DNA of 64,000 bases from Psychromonas sp. L1A2 (GCF_009828855.1 NZ_WUAG01000001.1:310001-374000); one strand, 5' to 3'; positions 17,395 through 27,476 are shown, counted from the first letter of the stretch. Notes: generated by a model not told the origin, from the letters alone. Made by a program: numbers and translations.

Positions 17395-18738
17395 TTGAAA
17401 AATAACAAAGCAGATACATTACTGATCGTTGAAGATGACTTGGGTTTACAAACCCAATTAAAGTGGCATTTTGCCGATTATAATGTGGTCATTGCAACTA
17501 ATCAAAAAGAGGCTATATCTGCTATACGTTTACATGAACCTAAGGTAATGATCCAAGACTTGGGGTTACCACCAGATGAAGATGGTGTGACGGAAGGTTT
17601 TGAGTTATTACAACAAGCATTGCATTTGCGTCCACACATGAAAATTATTGTGATGACCGGAAACGAAGGTAATGAGCATGCAATGAAAGCCGTTAAGTTA
17701 GGCTCTTATGATTTTTACGCTAAACCTGTTGATGCGGATACGTTGGATTTAATTGTTCAACGTGCTTTTCATATTTATCATTTAGAAGAAAAAAATCGCC
17801 AACTTAATAGCCAACAAGAATCAATGTTGAATGGTTTGATTGCTAGTGATACTAAGATGCTTAAAATTTGCAAAATGGTTGAAAAAATTGCGCCAACGGA
17901 TGCATCTTGTTTATTAATTGGTGAGAGCGGCACAGGTAAAGAAGTGATTGCTAACTCTTTGCACCAGCTTAGTTTACGAAAAGATAATAAAATGATTGCC
18001 ATTAATTGTGCAGCGATCCCTGAGAACCTCATTGAAAGTGAGTTATTTGGATATGAAAAAGGGGCATTTACTGGTGCAGTAAAAAGTACGGTAGGTAAAA
18101 TTGAAATGGCGCATAAAGGTACTTTATTTCTTGATGAAATAGGTGATATGCCATTGCACTTACAAGCTAAATTATTGCGTTTCTTGCAAGAGCGCGTTAT
18201 TGAGCGAGTCGGAGGAAGAAATCAAATAAATATCGATACTCGTATTATATGTGCAACTCATAAAGACTTAGATAAGCTAGTTGAAACAGGCGAGTTTAGA
18301 GAAGATCTTTTTTATCGAATTGCTGAAATACAAATTGATATTCCTCCTTTGAGAGAACGTGGTTCAGATAAAATTCTATTGGCTAAATACTTGCTCAACA
18401 AGTATGTCAAAAAACAAAAGCTGCCTATTATTGGTTTTTCTGAAGATGCGATTAATGGTATTGAAACACATGCTTGGCCAGGTAACGTTCGTGAGATGGA
18501 AAACAAAATCAAACGAGCGGCTATTATGTGTGATTTGAAATATATAAGTGCGCTTGACTTAGGCTTTGTAAATGAAGATGTGGCACCATTAAATTTAAAA
18601 GAAATTAGACGAAATGCTGAAGTTAGCGCATTGAAGCAAGCTTTAATATCCTCTGATAATAATATTAGCGCAGCGGCTAAATCATTAGGTATTACTAGGC
18701 CAACGCTTTATGACCTAATGAAAAAATATGATATGTAA
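17395..18738 (+). CDS. prsR: PEP-CTERM-box response regulator PrsR (sigma54-dependent activator)
   Basis: 447 residues. A receiver domain (1-130) has the acidic pair EDD at 13-15 and the phosphorylated Asp 55 in VMIQDLGLPP. A sigma54 AAA+ domain follows: Walker A GESGTGKE, the sigma54 contact loop GAFTGA in ELFGYEKGAFTGAVKS, Walker B GTLFLDEIGDMP. The C-terminus is a Fis-type helix-turn-helix (NNISAAAKSLGITRPTLYDL). In XrtA bacteria PrsR activates sigma54 promoters of PEP-CTERM and EPS genes. Translation must start at TTG 17395, with AAGGA upstream; no ATG is available nearby. Confidence 0.93.
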   Translation: MKNNKADTLLIVEDDLGLQTQLKWHFADYNVVIATNQKEAISAIRLHEPKVMIQDLGLPPDEDGVTEGFELLQQALHLRPHMKIIVMTGNEGNEHAMKAVKLGSYDFYAKPVDADTLDLIVQRAFHIYHLEEKNRQLNSQQESMLNGLIASDTKMLKICKMVEKIAPTDASCLLIGESGTGKEVIANSLHQLSLRKDNKMIAINCAAIPENLIESELFGYEKGAFTGAVKSTVGKIEMAHKGTLFLDEIGDMPLHLQAKLLRFLQERVIERVGGRNQINIDTRIICATHKDLDKLVETGEFREDLFYRIAEIQIDIPPLRERGSDKILLAKYLLNKYVKKQKLPIIGFSEDAINGIETHAWPGNVREMENKIKRAAIMCDLKYISALDLGFVNEDVAPLNLKEIRRNAEVSALKQALISSDNNISAAAKSLGITRPTLYDLMKKYDM

Positions 18739-18783
18739 TAATCGTAACACTATTTTCAGCTACCTTTCGTAAAAGGGAAAAAC

Positions 18784-21405
18784 ATGAAAAAACAAACGAC
18801 TGTGATTTTCAACTCATTAGTATTAGCGAGCACTCTATTATTAACAGCTTGTAATGGGGATAGTGAAACAAGTAATGTTGCTGAATTGTCGCAATACACA
18901 CAACAAGCGCAGACTTACTTAGATCAAAGTCAATTTAAAGCGGCGATCAACTCTGCTAATAATGCTGTTTTACTTTACCCTGATCATCTTGATGGTTATA
19001 TGCTTTTAGCGAAGACATTTAATAAATTAGGCCAGTCTAGCCAAGCGATTGATACTTTAATTAAATATAAAGGTGTTAAAGATTCAAATTATTACCTACT
19101 ACTATTAGAGTCATATCAACGTAGCAAGAAAGCTATTTCAGCTAATCGATTAATTGCAGAACATTCAGATCTTTTATCGAAAAATGAAAACCAGTTTAAA
19201 TTACTGCAAGCAAAGCTATTTCTATTAGAAAATAATCAAATAAGCGCATTAGCCAGTTTTAAAGAATTACAAAATGTAGCTGATTTTGAAAGTGAAGGCT
19301 TTATTGGTGAAGCAAGAATTGCGGCTGCTAATAATGAAAAAGAAAATGCATTAGTATTACTTGATAAAGCCATACAAACTAATGATAAAAATGTTGAAGC
19401 GTTAATCCTAAAAGGCTTTTTATTAATGGAAAAAGGTGACATAGAAAAGGCTGAAAAAACCTTATCTTTTGCCTTAACCGTAGTGCCATCATCAGATATT
19501 TTCACACCTGAGCGTATTAATATATTAAAAGCACTTACTTCAATATTAACCTCACAAGGTCGTAGCTCTGAGGCTTTATTATATTCTCGTATATTAAGTG
19601 ATGAGTTCCCTACAGCAACAACGGTTAATGAATATTACGCCTCTGCACAACAGTATTACAAAAGAAAGCAAACGGATTTAGCAAAAGCTGAGTTATATAA
19701 AATACTTAAAGTCGATGCCCATAATAAAAAAGCATCAACGATGTTAGGGGTTATTTTATATACAGAAGGTGACATTAATGGTGCTGAAAAATACCTATCA
19801 GGAATGATCGATCCTGAAACTAATGCCCCTCAACTAACACAAATCTATGCAATGACGCAGCTTAAACTAAATCAAAGTAATGATGTGCTAGCTATTTTAG
19901 ATAACGTAATTGATTACGAAAAACGTTTAGACACATTAACGCTTTACACTATTGCTGCTATTTCTGAAAAGCAATTTGATAAAGCTGATGTATCAATGAA
20001 ACGTATTGAAGAATTGTTTCCTAATTCGTCTAAATTAGCGATATTAAAAAGTAGCTACATTAGTGCTAAATCACCGGAAGATAACTCACAGATACTTGCC
20101 GTCTTAGAGCAAGGCTTATCTAAACATAGCACTGATTTATCACTCCAAACTGCTTATTTAAAAAAACTCATTGAATTAAAAGAGTTAAATAAAGCAGATG
20201 AATTTGTAGAGAAACAAGCAAGTGAAAAAAACAATGCGGTTGGTACTCATTTATTGATTGCTAATTATTACTTGTATAGAAAACAATTCACTGTGGCTGA
20301 ACAACATTTTAATGACATGATTAAAGCGTCAGATGATAATATTCAAGCTTATTTTGGTTTAGCGCAAAGTAAGCAACTTCAGTTAAAATGGAGTGAGGCA
20401 TTTAATGAGTATGCTCGAATAATTGATTTATACCCAGAAGAACTACGTGCATATTACGGTGCGGTTATAAGCCTTAAACAGCAAAATAAAGACCCATTAA
20501 ATGTGGCTTCTTATTTATCAAGTAAACATAACTCAGATGTTCTAGCGCTAGTGCTGGCTGATTATCAATACCAAAATAAACAATTCATAAAAGCTGATAA
20601 ATTAATTAAAACAGCAGTAAACTTACCTGTTGAATTAAAAGACAAAGCCGAAAATTTACAAGAAAAAATAAGTAACGAAAGAATTATTGCAGCGATTAGA
20701 ACTCAAGATTATTCTATTGCGCGAGATTTAGTGTTAGCACAGTTACAGTTAACACCTACACAACCTTTATTCTTAATACGTTTAGCAACAATTGAAACAC
20801 TTTCTGGTCAATATGCAGAAGCTGATAAAGTCTTAAAACAAATAGAGACTATGCTACCGAATAGCTACCAAGTTGTATTGTTAAAATCACGACTTGCATT
20901 TTCTCAAAAAAATGTTGAAAAAGCAGAACAATTATTAAGAGTTGAGTGGGATAAAAACGCACAGGAAGAAGTGGCCGTTGAGCTTTATAAACTTTATCAA
21001 GAAAGCGATACAGACAAAGCTCAGGCATTTCTTGAAAAATGGTTATTACAAGCTCCAGCAAGTGTGTATGCTAACTTAAATGATGCAATGTATTTACAAG
21101 CTAAGGGCGATAACAAAGAAGCGATTCTAGCCTATGAAAAGGTACTTGCTATTGTACCTAATGAATTAAGAAGCCTAAATAATATCGCTTGGTTATATTT
21201 ATTAAGTAACGATCCTAAAGCTGAAGAGTTTGCATTAAGAGCCTATAAAGTTGCCCCTAATAATGCAGCTGTTTTAGATACGTATGGTTGGGTCTTGTTT
21301 AAGAACGGCAAAGTTGCTGAAGCAACGCCATTAATAGAGAAAGCACTTGAACTTTCGCCTGATGATGTAGAAATACAAAAGCACTGGTCTGAGCTTTCTA
21401 AATAA
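18784..21405 (+). CDS. prsT: XrtA/PEP-CTERM system TPR-repeat lipoprotein PrsT
   Basis: 873 residues. The signal ends at lipobox LLTAC (Cys 23), so it is a lipoprotein. The remainder is a long array of tetratricopeptide repeats (for example NSANNAVLLYPDHLDGYMLLA at the start, and ALEKVL-like and LRSLNNIAWLYLLSND units near the C-terminus). This is the PrsT protein found beside prsK and prsR in exosortase A systems; it probably scaffolds EPS export, though no biochemical role is established. It starts 45 bases after prsR, with AAAGGGAAA upstream, and is closed by a terminator at 21464. Confidence 0.92.
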   Translation: MKKQTTVIFNSLVLASTLLLTACNGDSETSNVAELSQYTQQAQTYLDQSQFKAAINSANNAVLLYPDHLDGYMLLAKTFNKLGQSSQAIDTLIKYKGVKDSNYYLLLLESYQRSKKAISANRLIAEHSDLLSKNENQFKLLQAKLFLLENNQISALASFKELQNVADFESEGFIGEARIAAANNEKENALVLLDKAIQTNDKNVEALILKGFLLMEKGDIEKAEKTLSFALTVVPSSDIFTPERINILKALTSILTSQGRSSEALLYSRILSDEFPTATTVNEYYASAQQYYKRKQTDLAKAELYKILKVDAHNKKASTMLGVILYTEGDINGAEKYLSGMIDPETNAPQLTQIYAMTQLKLNQSNDVLAILDNVIDYEKRLDTLTLYTIAAISEKQFDKADVSMKRIEELFPNSSKLAILKSSYISAKSPEDNSQILAVLEQGLSKHSTDLSLQTAYLKKLIELKELNKADEFVEKQASEKNNAVGTHLLIANYYLYRKQFTVAEQHFNDMIKASDDNIQAYFGLAQSKQLQLKWSEAFNEYARIIDLYPEELRAYYGAVISLKQQNKDPLNVASYLSSKHNSDVLALVLADYQYQNKQFIKADKLIKTAVNLPVELKDKAENLQEKISNERIIAAIRTQDYSIARDLVLAQLQLTPTQPLFLIRLATIETLSGQYAEADKVLKQIETMLPNSYQVVLLKSRLAFSQKNVEKAEQLLRVEWDKNAQEEVAVELYKLYQESDTDKAQAFLEKWLLQAPASVYANLNDAMYLQAKGDNKEAILAYEKVLAIVPNELRSLNNIAWLYLLSNDPKAEEFALRAYKVAPNNAAVLDTYGWVLFKNGKVAEATPLIEKALELSPDDVEIQKHWSELSK

Positions 21406-21463
21406 TTAGATACTCGAGAAAGGGTAACAAGAAGCCTTTATATAAAATCATGTCTCTTATTAT

Positions 21464-21511
21464 AAACCTTGACTCTGTGCGGCTTAGGCTTCATTGAGTT
21501 AAGGTTTTTTC
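21464..21511 (+). terminator. Rho-independent terminator after prsT
   Basis: AAACCTTGACTC pairs with GAGTTAAGGTTT (one G-T wobble) across a 20-base loop, followed by a T run. It ends the prsK-prsT block. Confidence 0.8.
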
Positions 21512-21557
21512 ATTAAATCACTGTATCACTACATATTCAAATATCAGTTCAATCGTA

Positions 21558-21753
21558 TTAGTTAACCCCAGCTCTGGATAAGCAAAGCGATACAATACCG
21601 CTATTTCTGCGTTAAATTATGTCTCAATAACCTGTTATTGCTTCAATAATTCGCCTTGAACTACGCAAAACTAACTGCACTGACTAGTAAAAGTATAACC
21701 TTATGATTTTAAATATAATTCCACTTTCATTAACCAGAATTGAGGTTAGTTAA
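21558..21753. mobile_element. MITE-like element, 196 bp, IS982-like ends
   Basis: The left end (from TTAGTTAACCCCAGCTCTGG) and the reverse complement of the right end (TTAACTAACCTCAATTCTGG) match at about 22 of 30 positions. The ends also resemble the ends of the IS982 remnant at 33182-36079 (TAACCTCAATTCTG). The interior has no ORF but contains a hairpin CAATAAC/GTTATTG. It is probably a non-autonomous derivative mobilised by an IS982-type transposase. It lies directly after the convergent deacetylase gene's 3' end. Confidence 0.6.
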
Positions 21754-21762
21754 ATGAATACA

Positions 21763-22773
21763 CTAATGCTGTAAATACATTAAATCTTGGAATGTTTTGC
21801 AGTGTAATTGAGTGTTGTTTTTTAAAAAAAGATCGAGCTTAGCTAAAGAGTAAGGAGCAAGGCTTTTGGGGTGACCCATAATATTAAAAAAAGCATCGGT
21901 CTTTTGTTCTTTTACGTGTTTATCTAATGCGCTTTGTAATTGTCCAGCTTTTGCACCATCAATCATCACTGGACCGTAAGTACTTTGTGTTAGACGCTCA
22001 AAATAATATTGATTGTTGGCAACCATTGCTTGTCCGTCACCAAATGATTTAAATTGTTGACTTGAAAACTTTTTATGAAAGGCAAGTTTCCAGAAAAATA
22101 ATGGAGAGGTTTTAAAGGCGCTAATAGGCAGTTCAATAAACTCACCTGATGCATTAGTTTCTAGTGGATCAGTTGCAAATCGCCAATGAGGCAATTGAGG
22201 CATGCTTTTAAAGTCAAAGTGGCGAGTGGGGTCCGTTGAATAACCTTGATTAAACACCGTACTGTCTAACCAAATACCATTATTTAATAGTGCCTCTTTT
22301 ATCTTGTTAAAGGGCTGTAAACACCATCCTCCTGCACGATAGGCAAAAATAGGTTGTTCTGTACAGTGTTGTAACTCAGCCTTGTATGAGCGTACTATTT
22401 CATCAATTTCCGCGACTGAAAAATCATGTAATCGGTAACGTTCAGTATTAATCTGCCAACCGTTTTCATCATAAGTACTATCAAACCAATGTGGATGAAT
22501 ATGAAGTTGTATATCGTGTCCTGCTTTTGATAATGTCAGCAGTTGTTCTTGGATTTTTTGATATTGTTCAGCTAACTCTGGAAAGTCAGTCGAATAGTCT
22601 TTTAATTTAACGAGAAAGCCCGCATCAACGAATAAACAAACTTTACTGTTATATTTATTTAAAACGTCAATGAGTAAGTTAGTCGGACGTAACATGCAGT
22701 TTTCGACTGAGCCAGGATTTTTACCGAAAAAAAGCTCATAATCTAAGCTAATTAAATAATTTACTTTTTGCAT
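21763..22773 (-). CDS. Polysaccharide deacetylase-like (NodB-fold) protein
   Basis: 336 residues without signal peptide or membrane segment. NodB-fold marks are LISLDYELFF near the N-terminus (Asp pair region), HDIQLHIHPHWFD (HxxxxHxH, likely metal ligands, about residue 91 on), FAYRAGGWC (the conserved R-x-G-G/W motif) and a late MGHPKSL with a catalytic-type His. It probably removes acyl groups from a sugar or lipid-linked intermediate in the cytoplasm. It is encoded on the opposite strand between prsT and the wecG-like gene, so it has its own promoter. Substrate unknown. Confidence 0.75.
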   Translation of the reverse strand: MQKVNYLISLDYELFFGKNPGSVENCMLRPTNLLIDVLNKYNSKVCLFVDAGFLVKLKDYSTDFPELAEQYQKIQEQLLTLSKAGHDIQLHIHPHWFDSTYDENGWQINTERYRLHDFSVAEIDEIVRSYKAELQHCTEQPIFAYRAGGWCLQPFNKIKEALLNNGIWLDSTVFNQGYSTDPTRHFDFKSMPQLPHWRFATDPLETNASGEFIELPISAFKTSPLFFWKLAFHKKFSSQQFKSFGDGQAMVANNQYYFERLTQSTYGPVMIDGAKAGQLQSALDKHVKEQKTDAFFNIMGHPKSLAPYSLAKLDLFLKNNTQLHCKTFQDLMYLQH

Positions 22774-22929
22774 TTGTACTTCCTGTTAAAGCGATTTCAT
22801 ACCTATTAAGGCTAGTTTTTTATATTTTTATGCGGAAAAAATGGTATAAAAATATACTAACATTTACAACCTAAAAAACTATTGTTATGTTACGCGGCTA
22901 TGATCACCACAATGCTAAGGAGAGGCTAA

Positions 22930-23721
22930 GTGACCGATGAAAATTACTCTTCAAATCAACCTTTCAAACGATATAAAGTAAAGCAAGATACCATTAAAAT
23001 GTTTGGAATTGATATTCACCCGATGGGCATGTCAGCAGCATTAGATGTGGTTAATGAATGCATCACTTCTAAGCAATCTTTACACGTTGGTATGCTAAAT
23101 GCGGCCAAAGTGGTCAATATGAAAAGAAACCCTGCATTAGGCGAAGATGTTACGTCATCTAATTTGATTTTGGCTGATGGTAGTGCTGTTGTGTTAGCGA
23201 GTAAAATACTCAATAAAAAACTGCCTGAGCGTGTCGCTGGTATTGATCTTATGCATGGTATTTTAGATCGCGGTAATAAATTAGGTTATCGCGTATTTTG
23301 CCTTGGGGCAACGGAAGAAATCTCAGAAGAAATTGAGCGTCAAATCAATAAAAATTACCCTGGTGTGATCATTGCCGGACGTCAGAATGGTTATTTCTCT
23401 GAAGAGCAACAGGCCGAAGTTGCAGAAAATATTGCAGCAAGTCATGCTGATGTATTGTTTGTTGCCATTACTTCCCCTAAAAAAGAACAATTTATGGCTA
23501 AATGGGGAGAAATCATGCGTGTCCCTGTCGTCCACGGTGTTGGCGGTTCTTTTGATGTGTTTGCTGGCAAAGTAAAGCGTGCTCCGCTTCTATGGCAAAA
23601 AATGGGAATGGAGTGGTTATATAGAGTTTTACAAGAGCCTGGTAGGTTATGGAAACGTTACTTAATCACTAATACCTTATTCATTGGCATGTTGGTGAAA
23701 GAATTTTTTTCTCCAAGGTGA
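22930..23721 (+). CDS. WecG/TagA/CpsF family glycosyltransferase
   Basis: 263 residues, GT26 family. It likely transfers an N-acetyl sugar (such as ManNAcA or ManNAc) onto an undecaprenyl-linked intermediate early in repeat-unit synthesis. Family marks are LHVGMLNAAKVVNMKRNP, LILADGSAVVLASKIL (catalytic Asp), GIDLMHGIL, FCLGATEEI and the C-terminal MGMEWLYRVLQEPGRLWKRY. The start is GTG 22930 with AAGGAG upstream. It opens the second EPS block. No polyisoprenyl-phosphate sugar-1-phosphate transferase was seen in the window, so the initiating enzyme must be elsewhere. Confidence 0.92.
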   Translation: MTDENYSSNQPFKRYKVKQDTIKMFGIDIHPMGMSAALDVVNECITSKQSLHVGMLNAAKVVNMKRNPALGEDVTSSNLILADGSAVVLASKILNKKLPERVAGIDLMHGILDRGNKLGYRVFCLGATEEISEEIERQINKNYPGVIIAGRQNGYFSEEQQAEVAENIAASHADVLFVAITSPKKEQFMAKWGEIMRVPVVHGVGGSFDVFAGKVKRAPLLWQKMGMEWLYRVLQEPGRLWKRYLITNTLFIGMLVKEFFSPR

Positions 23722-23844
23722 CATTATTAATTATTTTAATAGTTGATAATTAATATCAGCGAAATGGTTTTATTGATTCATTAGACTAACGTGTTTACTA
23801 ATTGTGTGAGCTGTGAGTATTAAATTTATGATAGTGATTTTTTT

Positions 23845-24876
23845 ATGTTGAGATGGTTAATTGTAATTACCATAACTCTGATCTGTGGTGAAGTTGTTGT
23901 GATGTGCTTTATTGGCTATAACGCAGGGGCTATTTCTGATAGTGATCTTGGTTGGATAAATAGACCAAATTCAATGGTTTTTTATACAAAAGAAGGGTGG
24001 GCAAAAAATAAATTTAATTCAATGGGGTTTAATGATAGAGATATTCCATCTGAAGGGTATGAAAATCATATATTGGTTCTTGGAGATTCTTTTACTGAGG
24101 CTTTAGAGCTCCCGCAAAAAATTAATTTTACATCTATCATTGAATCAAGTTTACCATGTTTGGACATTATAAATGCTGGCCGATCAGGTTTATCTCCTGT
24201 TCAATACCCTGTCGTTTTTGAAAGGTTTAGTGAAGTATCACCTATCAACTCTGTTGTAATGGTTCTGACTGGTAGTGATGCTAAAGATATATTGACTAAT
24301 AATGCGGAGATAAGTAGAGATAAATTTAGTGATGATATAATTGGAATTACTTTGAGGGAAAAAAAACGAAGTCCGATTAAAGATAAATTGCTTTATGTGG
24401 TTGGAAAGTCTGCATTGGCTACTTACCTTAAGGACAGGTTGAAATTAGCACTTCAGAAAAAAAAATTAATGCCGACCCGTATAGAGGAAAAATTTAATGA
24501 GCAAGAAGTACAGAAAATCAGTGAAACACTAAGCTTCGTCTTTGATAAAATTAATTCTAAAACTCCTTTATCTGTAGTTTTTATACCAAGGTTAAAATAT
24601 ATGCATAAAGGAATGGTCAAATATGAAGCTAATGGTGAGCAATTCGAGATGATTATTAAAAACGTGTTAAAAAATAAAAATATACCATTTAAATCTTTAA
24701 AAAAAGATCTGACGGAATACTATATTAAAAATAAACAACCTCCTATCGGATATGCTAATTACAATATTTTACAGGGGCACATTAATCATTCCGGCCATCG
24801 AATAGTTGCATCTGGCATCATGGATCTAATACCACAAACATGCATACCTTTTGATATCAATGTTGAAAAGGCGTGA
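23845..24876 (+). CDS. SGNH/GDSL-type hydrolase, membrane anchored (acyl-transfer partner)
   Basis: 343 residues. An N-terminal membrane anchor (about 1-25) is followed by a long N-terminal part and an SGNH fold: block I HILVLGDSFTEALE (catalytic Ser, about residue 79), a later GRSGLSP region and the C-terminal HINHSGHRIVA with the catalytic His. Such proteins transfer or remove acetyl groups on polysaccharides in the periplasm. The next gene, five bases downstream, encodes a MBOAT acyltransferase, so together they look like a polymer O-acetylation pair as in alginate (AlgI with AlgJ/AlgX) systems. Confidence 0.75.
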   Translation: MLRWLIVITITLICGEVVVMCFIGYNAGAISDSDLGWINRPNSMVFYTKEGWAKNKFNSMGFNDRDIPSEGYENHILVLGDSFTEALELPQKINFTSIIESSLPCLDIINAGRSGLSPVQYPVVFERFSEVSPINSVVMVLTGSDAKDILTNNAEISRDKFSDDIIGITLREKKRSPIKDKLLYVVGKSALATYLKDRLKLALQKKKLMPTRIEEKFNEQEVQKISETLSFVFDKINSKTPLSVVFIPRLKYMHKGMVKYEANGEQFEMIIKNVLKNKNIPFKSLKKDLTEYYIKNKQPPIGYANYNILQGHINHSGHRIVASGIMDLIPQTCIPFDINVEKA

Positions 24877-24880
24877 TTAG

Positions 24881-26293
24881 ATGATATTTACGTCTATTAC
24901 ATTTCTCGTCTTTTATCTTTTATTATTATGTTTTTTGTATTTTATAAAAAATAATAATATGCGTTTATATATATTGCTAGGTAGTAGCTATATCTTTTAT
25001 GGTTGGTGGAATCCTGTCTTTATTGTCCTTATTGTGGCATCAAGCTTGTGGAGTTGGTACTTAGGCTTGTTGATGGATAGAGCAACTACGGAATCTAAGA
25101 AAATATTCTACCTGTCAATAAGCATTGTTCTTAGCATTAGTATGCTTGTTTATTATAAATATACTGAATTTTTGTTAGAGAATTTATTCTCCTTGATAGG
25201 ATATGAATGGGAAAGTAACCTAGGTATTATTTTACCTGTTGGAATTTCATTTTTTACTTTTCAAACAATGAGTTACAGTATAGATTTGAAAAGAGGAAAT
25301 ATTCCTGTATGCAAAAGTCTTCCTAAATATATGCTTTTTGTTGCTTTTTTTCCTCAGCTTGTTGCTGGCCCAATAGTCAGAGCAACAGAGTTCATTCCTC
25401 AATTATCAGAAAAAATTAAAATTACTTTGCCCAATCTACTCATTGGAGGGCAATTATTTTTAGGCGGGGCAATACAAAAAGTTATCTTTTCTGATAACTT
25501 AAGCTCGTATGCTGATACAGTTTTTTCTCAACCGGAATTGTTTTCTACAGGAACTTTGTGGTTATCAGCTATTGCATATGCGATGCAAATTTTTTGTGAT
25601 TTTTCTGGCTACTCTTTGATGGCTATAGGTATTGCTAAAACGCTTGGGTTCCATTTGCCAGAGAATTTTAGAATGCCTTATATTTCTCTCTCGGTGACTG
25701 AATTTTGGAGGCGTTGGCATAAAACCCTTTCTTTTTGGTTGCGAGATTATTTATATATCTCTCTTGGTGGAAATCGAAAAGGAAAAATACGTCAAGATTT
25801 TAATTTATTAATTACTATGATATTAGGTGGATTGTGGCATGGTGCTAGCTGGAACTTTGTTATTTGGGGAAGTGCTCATGGTCTTGCTCTTATTGTTCAT
25901 AAGTTTTGGGAAAAAAGAACAAGGAGTTGGTGTCATTCAATAAAAAAATCTATTTATTATAAAGTAATAGCTTGGGCTTCTACTTTCATATTTGTTTTAC
26001 TTTTATGGATTCCTTTTCGGGCTGAAAATTTTACTATTACATTAAATTATTTTATTGGAATGTTCTCATTTTCTCATGAAGGTATTTCATGGATTAATCC
26101 TAATGTCTTAGTTGTACTTTTATGCATAATATTCTGGCATTTTCTTTTTATTGTTAAGAGCAATAGTTTACTACAATTCCCACTATTAAAATTAGACCGT
26201 TTGTACCCGCAATTAGTAATCAGTTTCGTAATATTGGCTTTACTTTTGTTCGTACCGTTAAATAGCTCTCCATTTATATATTTTCAGTTTTAA
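24881..26293 (+). CDS. MBOAT-family O-acyltransferase (AlgI-like)
   Basis: 470 residues with about ten membrane segments. Conserved MBOAT features are LPVGISFFTFQTMSYSIDL, FPQLVAGPIVRATEF, TEFWRRWHKTLSFWLRDYLY and GGLWHGASWNFVIWGSAHG with the catalytic His. The protein moves an acyl group, normally acetyl from acetyl-CoA, across the inner membrane for modification of the exopolysaccharide. It is directly coupled to the SGNH gene upstream. Confidence 0.93.
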   Translation: MIFTSITFLVFYLLLLCFLYFIKNNNMRLYILLGSSYIFYGWWNPVFIVLIVASSLWSWYLGLLMDRATTESKKIFYLSISIVLSISMLVYYKYTEFLLENLFSLIGYEWESNLGIILPVGISFFTFQTMSYSIDLKRGNIPVCKSLPKYMLFVAFFPQLVAGPIVRATEFIPQLSEKIKITLPNLLIGGQLFLGGAIQKVIFSDNLSSYADTVFSQPELFSTGTLWLSAIAYAMQIFCDFSGYSLMAIGIAKTLGFHLPENFRMPYISLSVTEFWRRWHKTLSFWLRDYLYISLGGNRKGKIRQDFNLLITMILGGLWHGASWNFVIWGSAHGLALIVHKFWEKRTRSWCHSIKKSIYYKVIAWASTFIFVLLLWIPFRAENFTITLNYFIGMFSFSHEGISWINPNVLVVLLCIIFWHFLFIVKSNSLLQFPLLKLDRLYPQLVISFVILALLLFVPLNSSPFIYFQF

Positions 26294-26486
26294 AGCTCTT
26301 AATGTATGAATTTAATTGGAACGTAGACGCTTATTATTTTTTGACTTATGTGATCTCACAACCTTTGGTTCCATACACATAATATCGTTTACTTAAAAGT
26401 ATTTAAGATAAGTCTATTTTCAGAGCATATTACATGTAACTTTTTTATTGATACAGCATACCCGTTAAAGATATGAAGTGATTTAT

Positions 26487-27470
26487 ATGAAGAATAAAAA
26501 ACAAAAATTAGTTTATCTAGCAGCTGCAAGTCATTCAGGCTCAACCATGACCGCCATGTTATTAGGTGCGCATCCGGATCTTTGTAGTGTTGGAGAACTA
26601 AAAGCCATTAATTTGGGTGATAAAAATAGTTATTTATGTTCCTGTAAAAAATTAGTTGGCGATTGTGAGTTTTGGCAAGGTGTCACCACTAAAATGGCGG
26701 TAAAAGGTCAAGATTTCTGTATCTCCAATGCCGGCACTGATATTCGCACTGGTGCCACACCTTATATGTTGAGGTTGCTAAGACCATTGGTACGAAAACC
26801 AATGATGGAGTGGATCCGAGACGGTTTGCTAAGTTTATCTCCCGTATGGCGAAAGCAGCTTCCCCTTCTTCAACAACGTAATGTTGATTATGCTCGTGCA
26901 ATAGCCGAGCAAGCTGGTGTAGAAACGGTCATTGACTCTTCAAAAATAGGCATTCGTTTAAAATACTTACTTAAAAACCCGGAATTAGATGTCAAAGTTA
27001 TCTGGGTTGTGCGTGATGGTCGAGGTGTTTCTTTGGCTTATAAAAACCCTTCCGAATTTGCTGACGCTAAGGATCCAAAGCTGCGTGGCGGTGGTGCAGG
27101 AACGACCCAAGAACATAATAGAGGTGTTGAAGTTGGCGCTGAAGAGTGGGTGCGTTGCAATCAAGAAACCGAAGCTGTACTTGCAACAATGCCAAAAGAG
27201 AGTTGGATGCAAGTGCACTATGAAGATATATGCAGTAATACGGAAAAGACATTAGATAAATTGTTTGAATTTATAGGGGTTGACCCTTCTCTGAAACGCT
27301 TAGATTTTAAAACTGTTGATCATCATGTAGTTGGTAATGGCATGCGTTTAGATGACTCTGAAGTGATTAAGTTAGATGATCGCTGGAAAGCACTACTCAG
27401 TGAAAACGAGCTTGCAACATACCAGCAAATCACCGGTGAATATCATAAATCGCTCGGTTATACGGAATAA
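26487..27470 (+). CDS. Sulfotransferase family protein
   Basis: About 327 residues, cytoplasmic. The 5'-phosphosulfate-binding loop is seen as AAASHSGSTMTAMLLGAHPD near the N-terminus; the 3'-phosphate-binding part is VIDSSKIGIRLKYLLK followed by VKVIWVVRDGRGVSLAYK, and WMQVHYEDICSNTEKTLDKL is the usual downstream motif. It would transfer sulfate from PAPS to a sugar of the polymer or a lipid-linked intermediate. ATG 26487 is preferred over GTG 26478. A 193-base gap upstream suggests a separate promoter; the flippase gene follows by six bases. Confidence 0.85.
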   Translation: MKNKKQKLVYLAAASHSGSTMTAMLLGAHPDLCSVGELKAINLGDKNSYLCSCKKLVGDCEFWQGVTTKMAVKGQDFCISNAGTDIRTGATPYMLRLLRPLVRKPMMEWIRDGLLSLSPVWRKQLPLLQQRNVDYARAIAEQAGVETVIDSSKIGIRLKYLLKNPELDVKVIWVVRDGRGVSLAYKNPSEFADAKDPKLRGGGAGTTQEHNRGVEVGAEEWVRCNQETEAVLATMPKESWMQVHYEDICSNTEKTLDKLFEFIGVDPSLKRLDFKTVDHHVVGNGMRLDDSEVIKLDDRWKALLSENELATYQQITGEYHKSLGYTE

Positions 27471-27476
27471 ATATTA

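Noticed and set aside
26346-26362. TGTGATCTCACA palindrome before the sulfotransferase gene
   Set aside because: The half sites resemble CRP but are separated by two bases instead of six, so it is not a CRP site.
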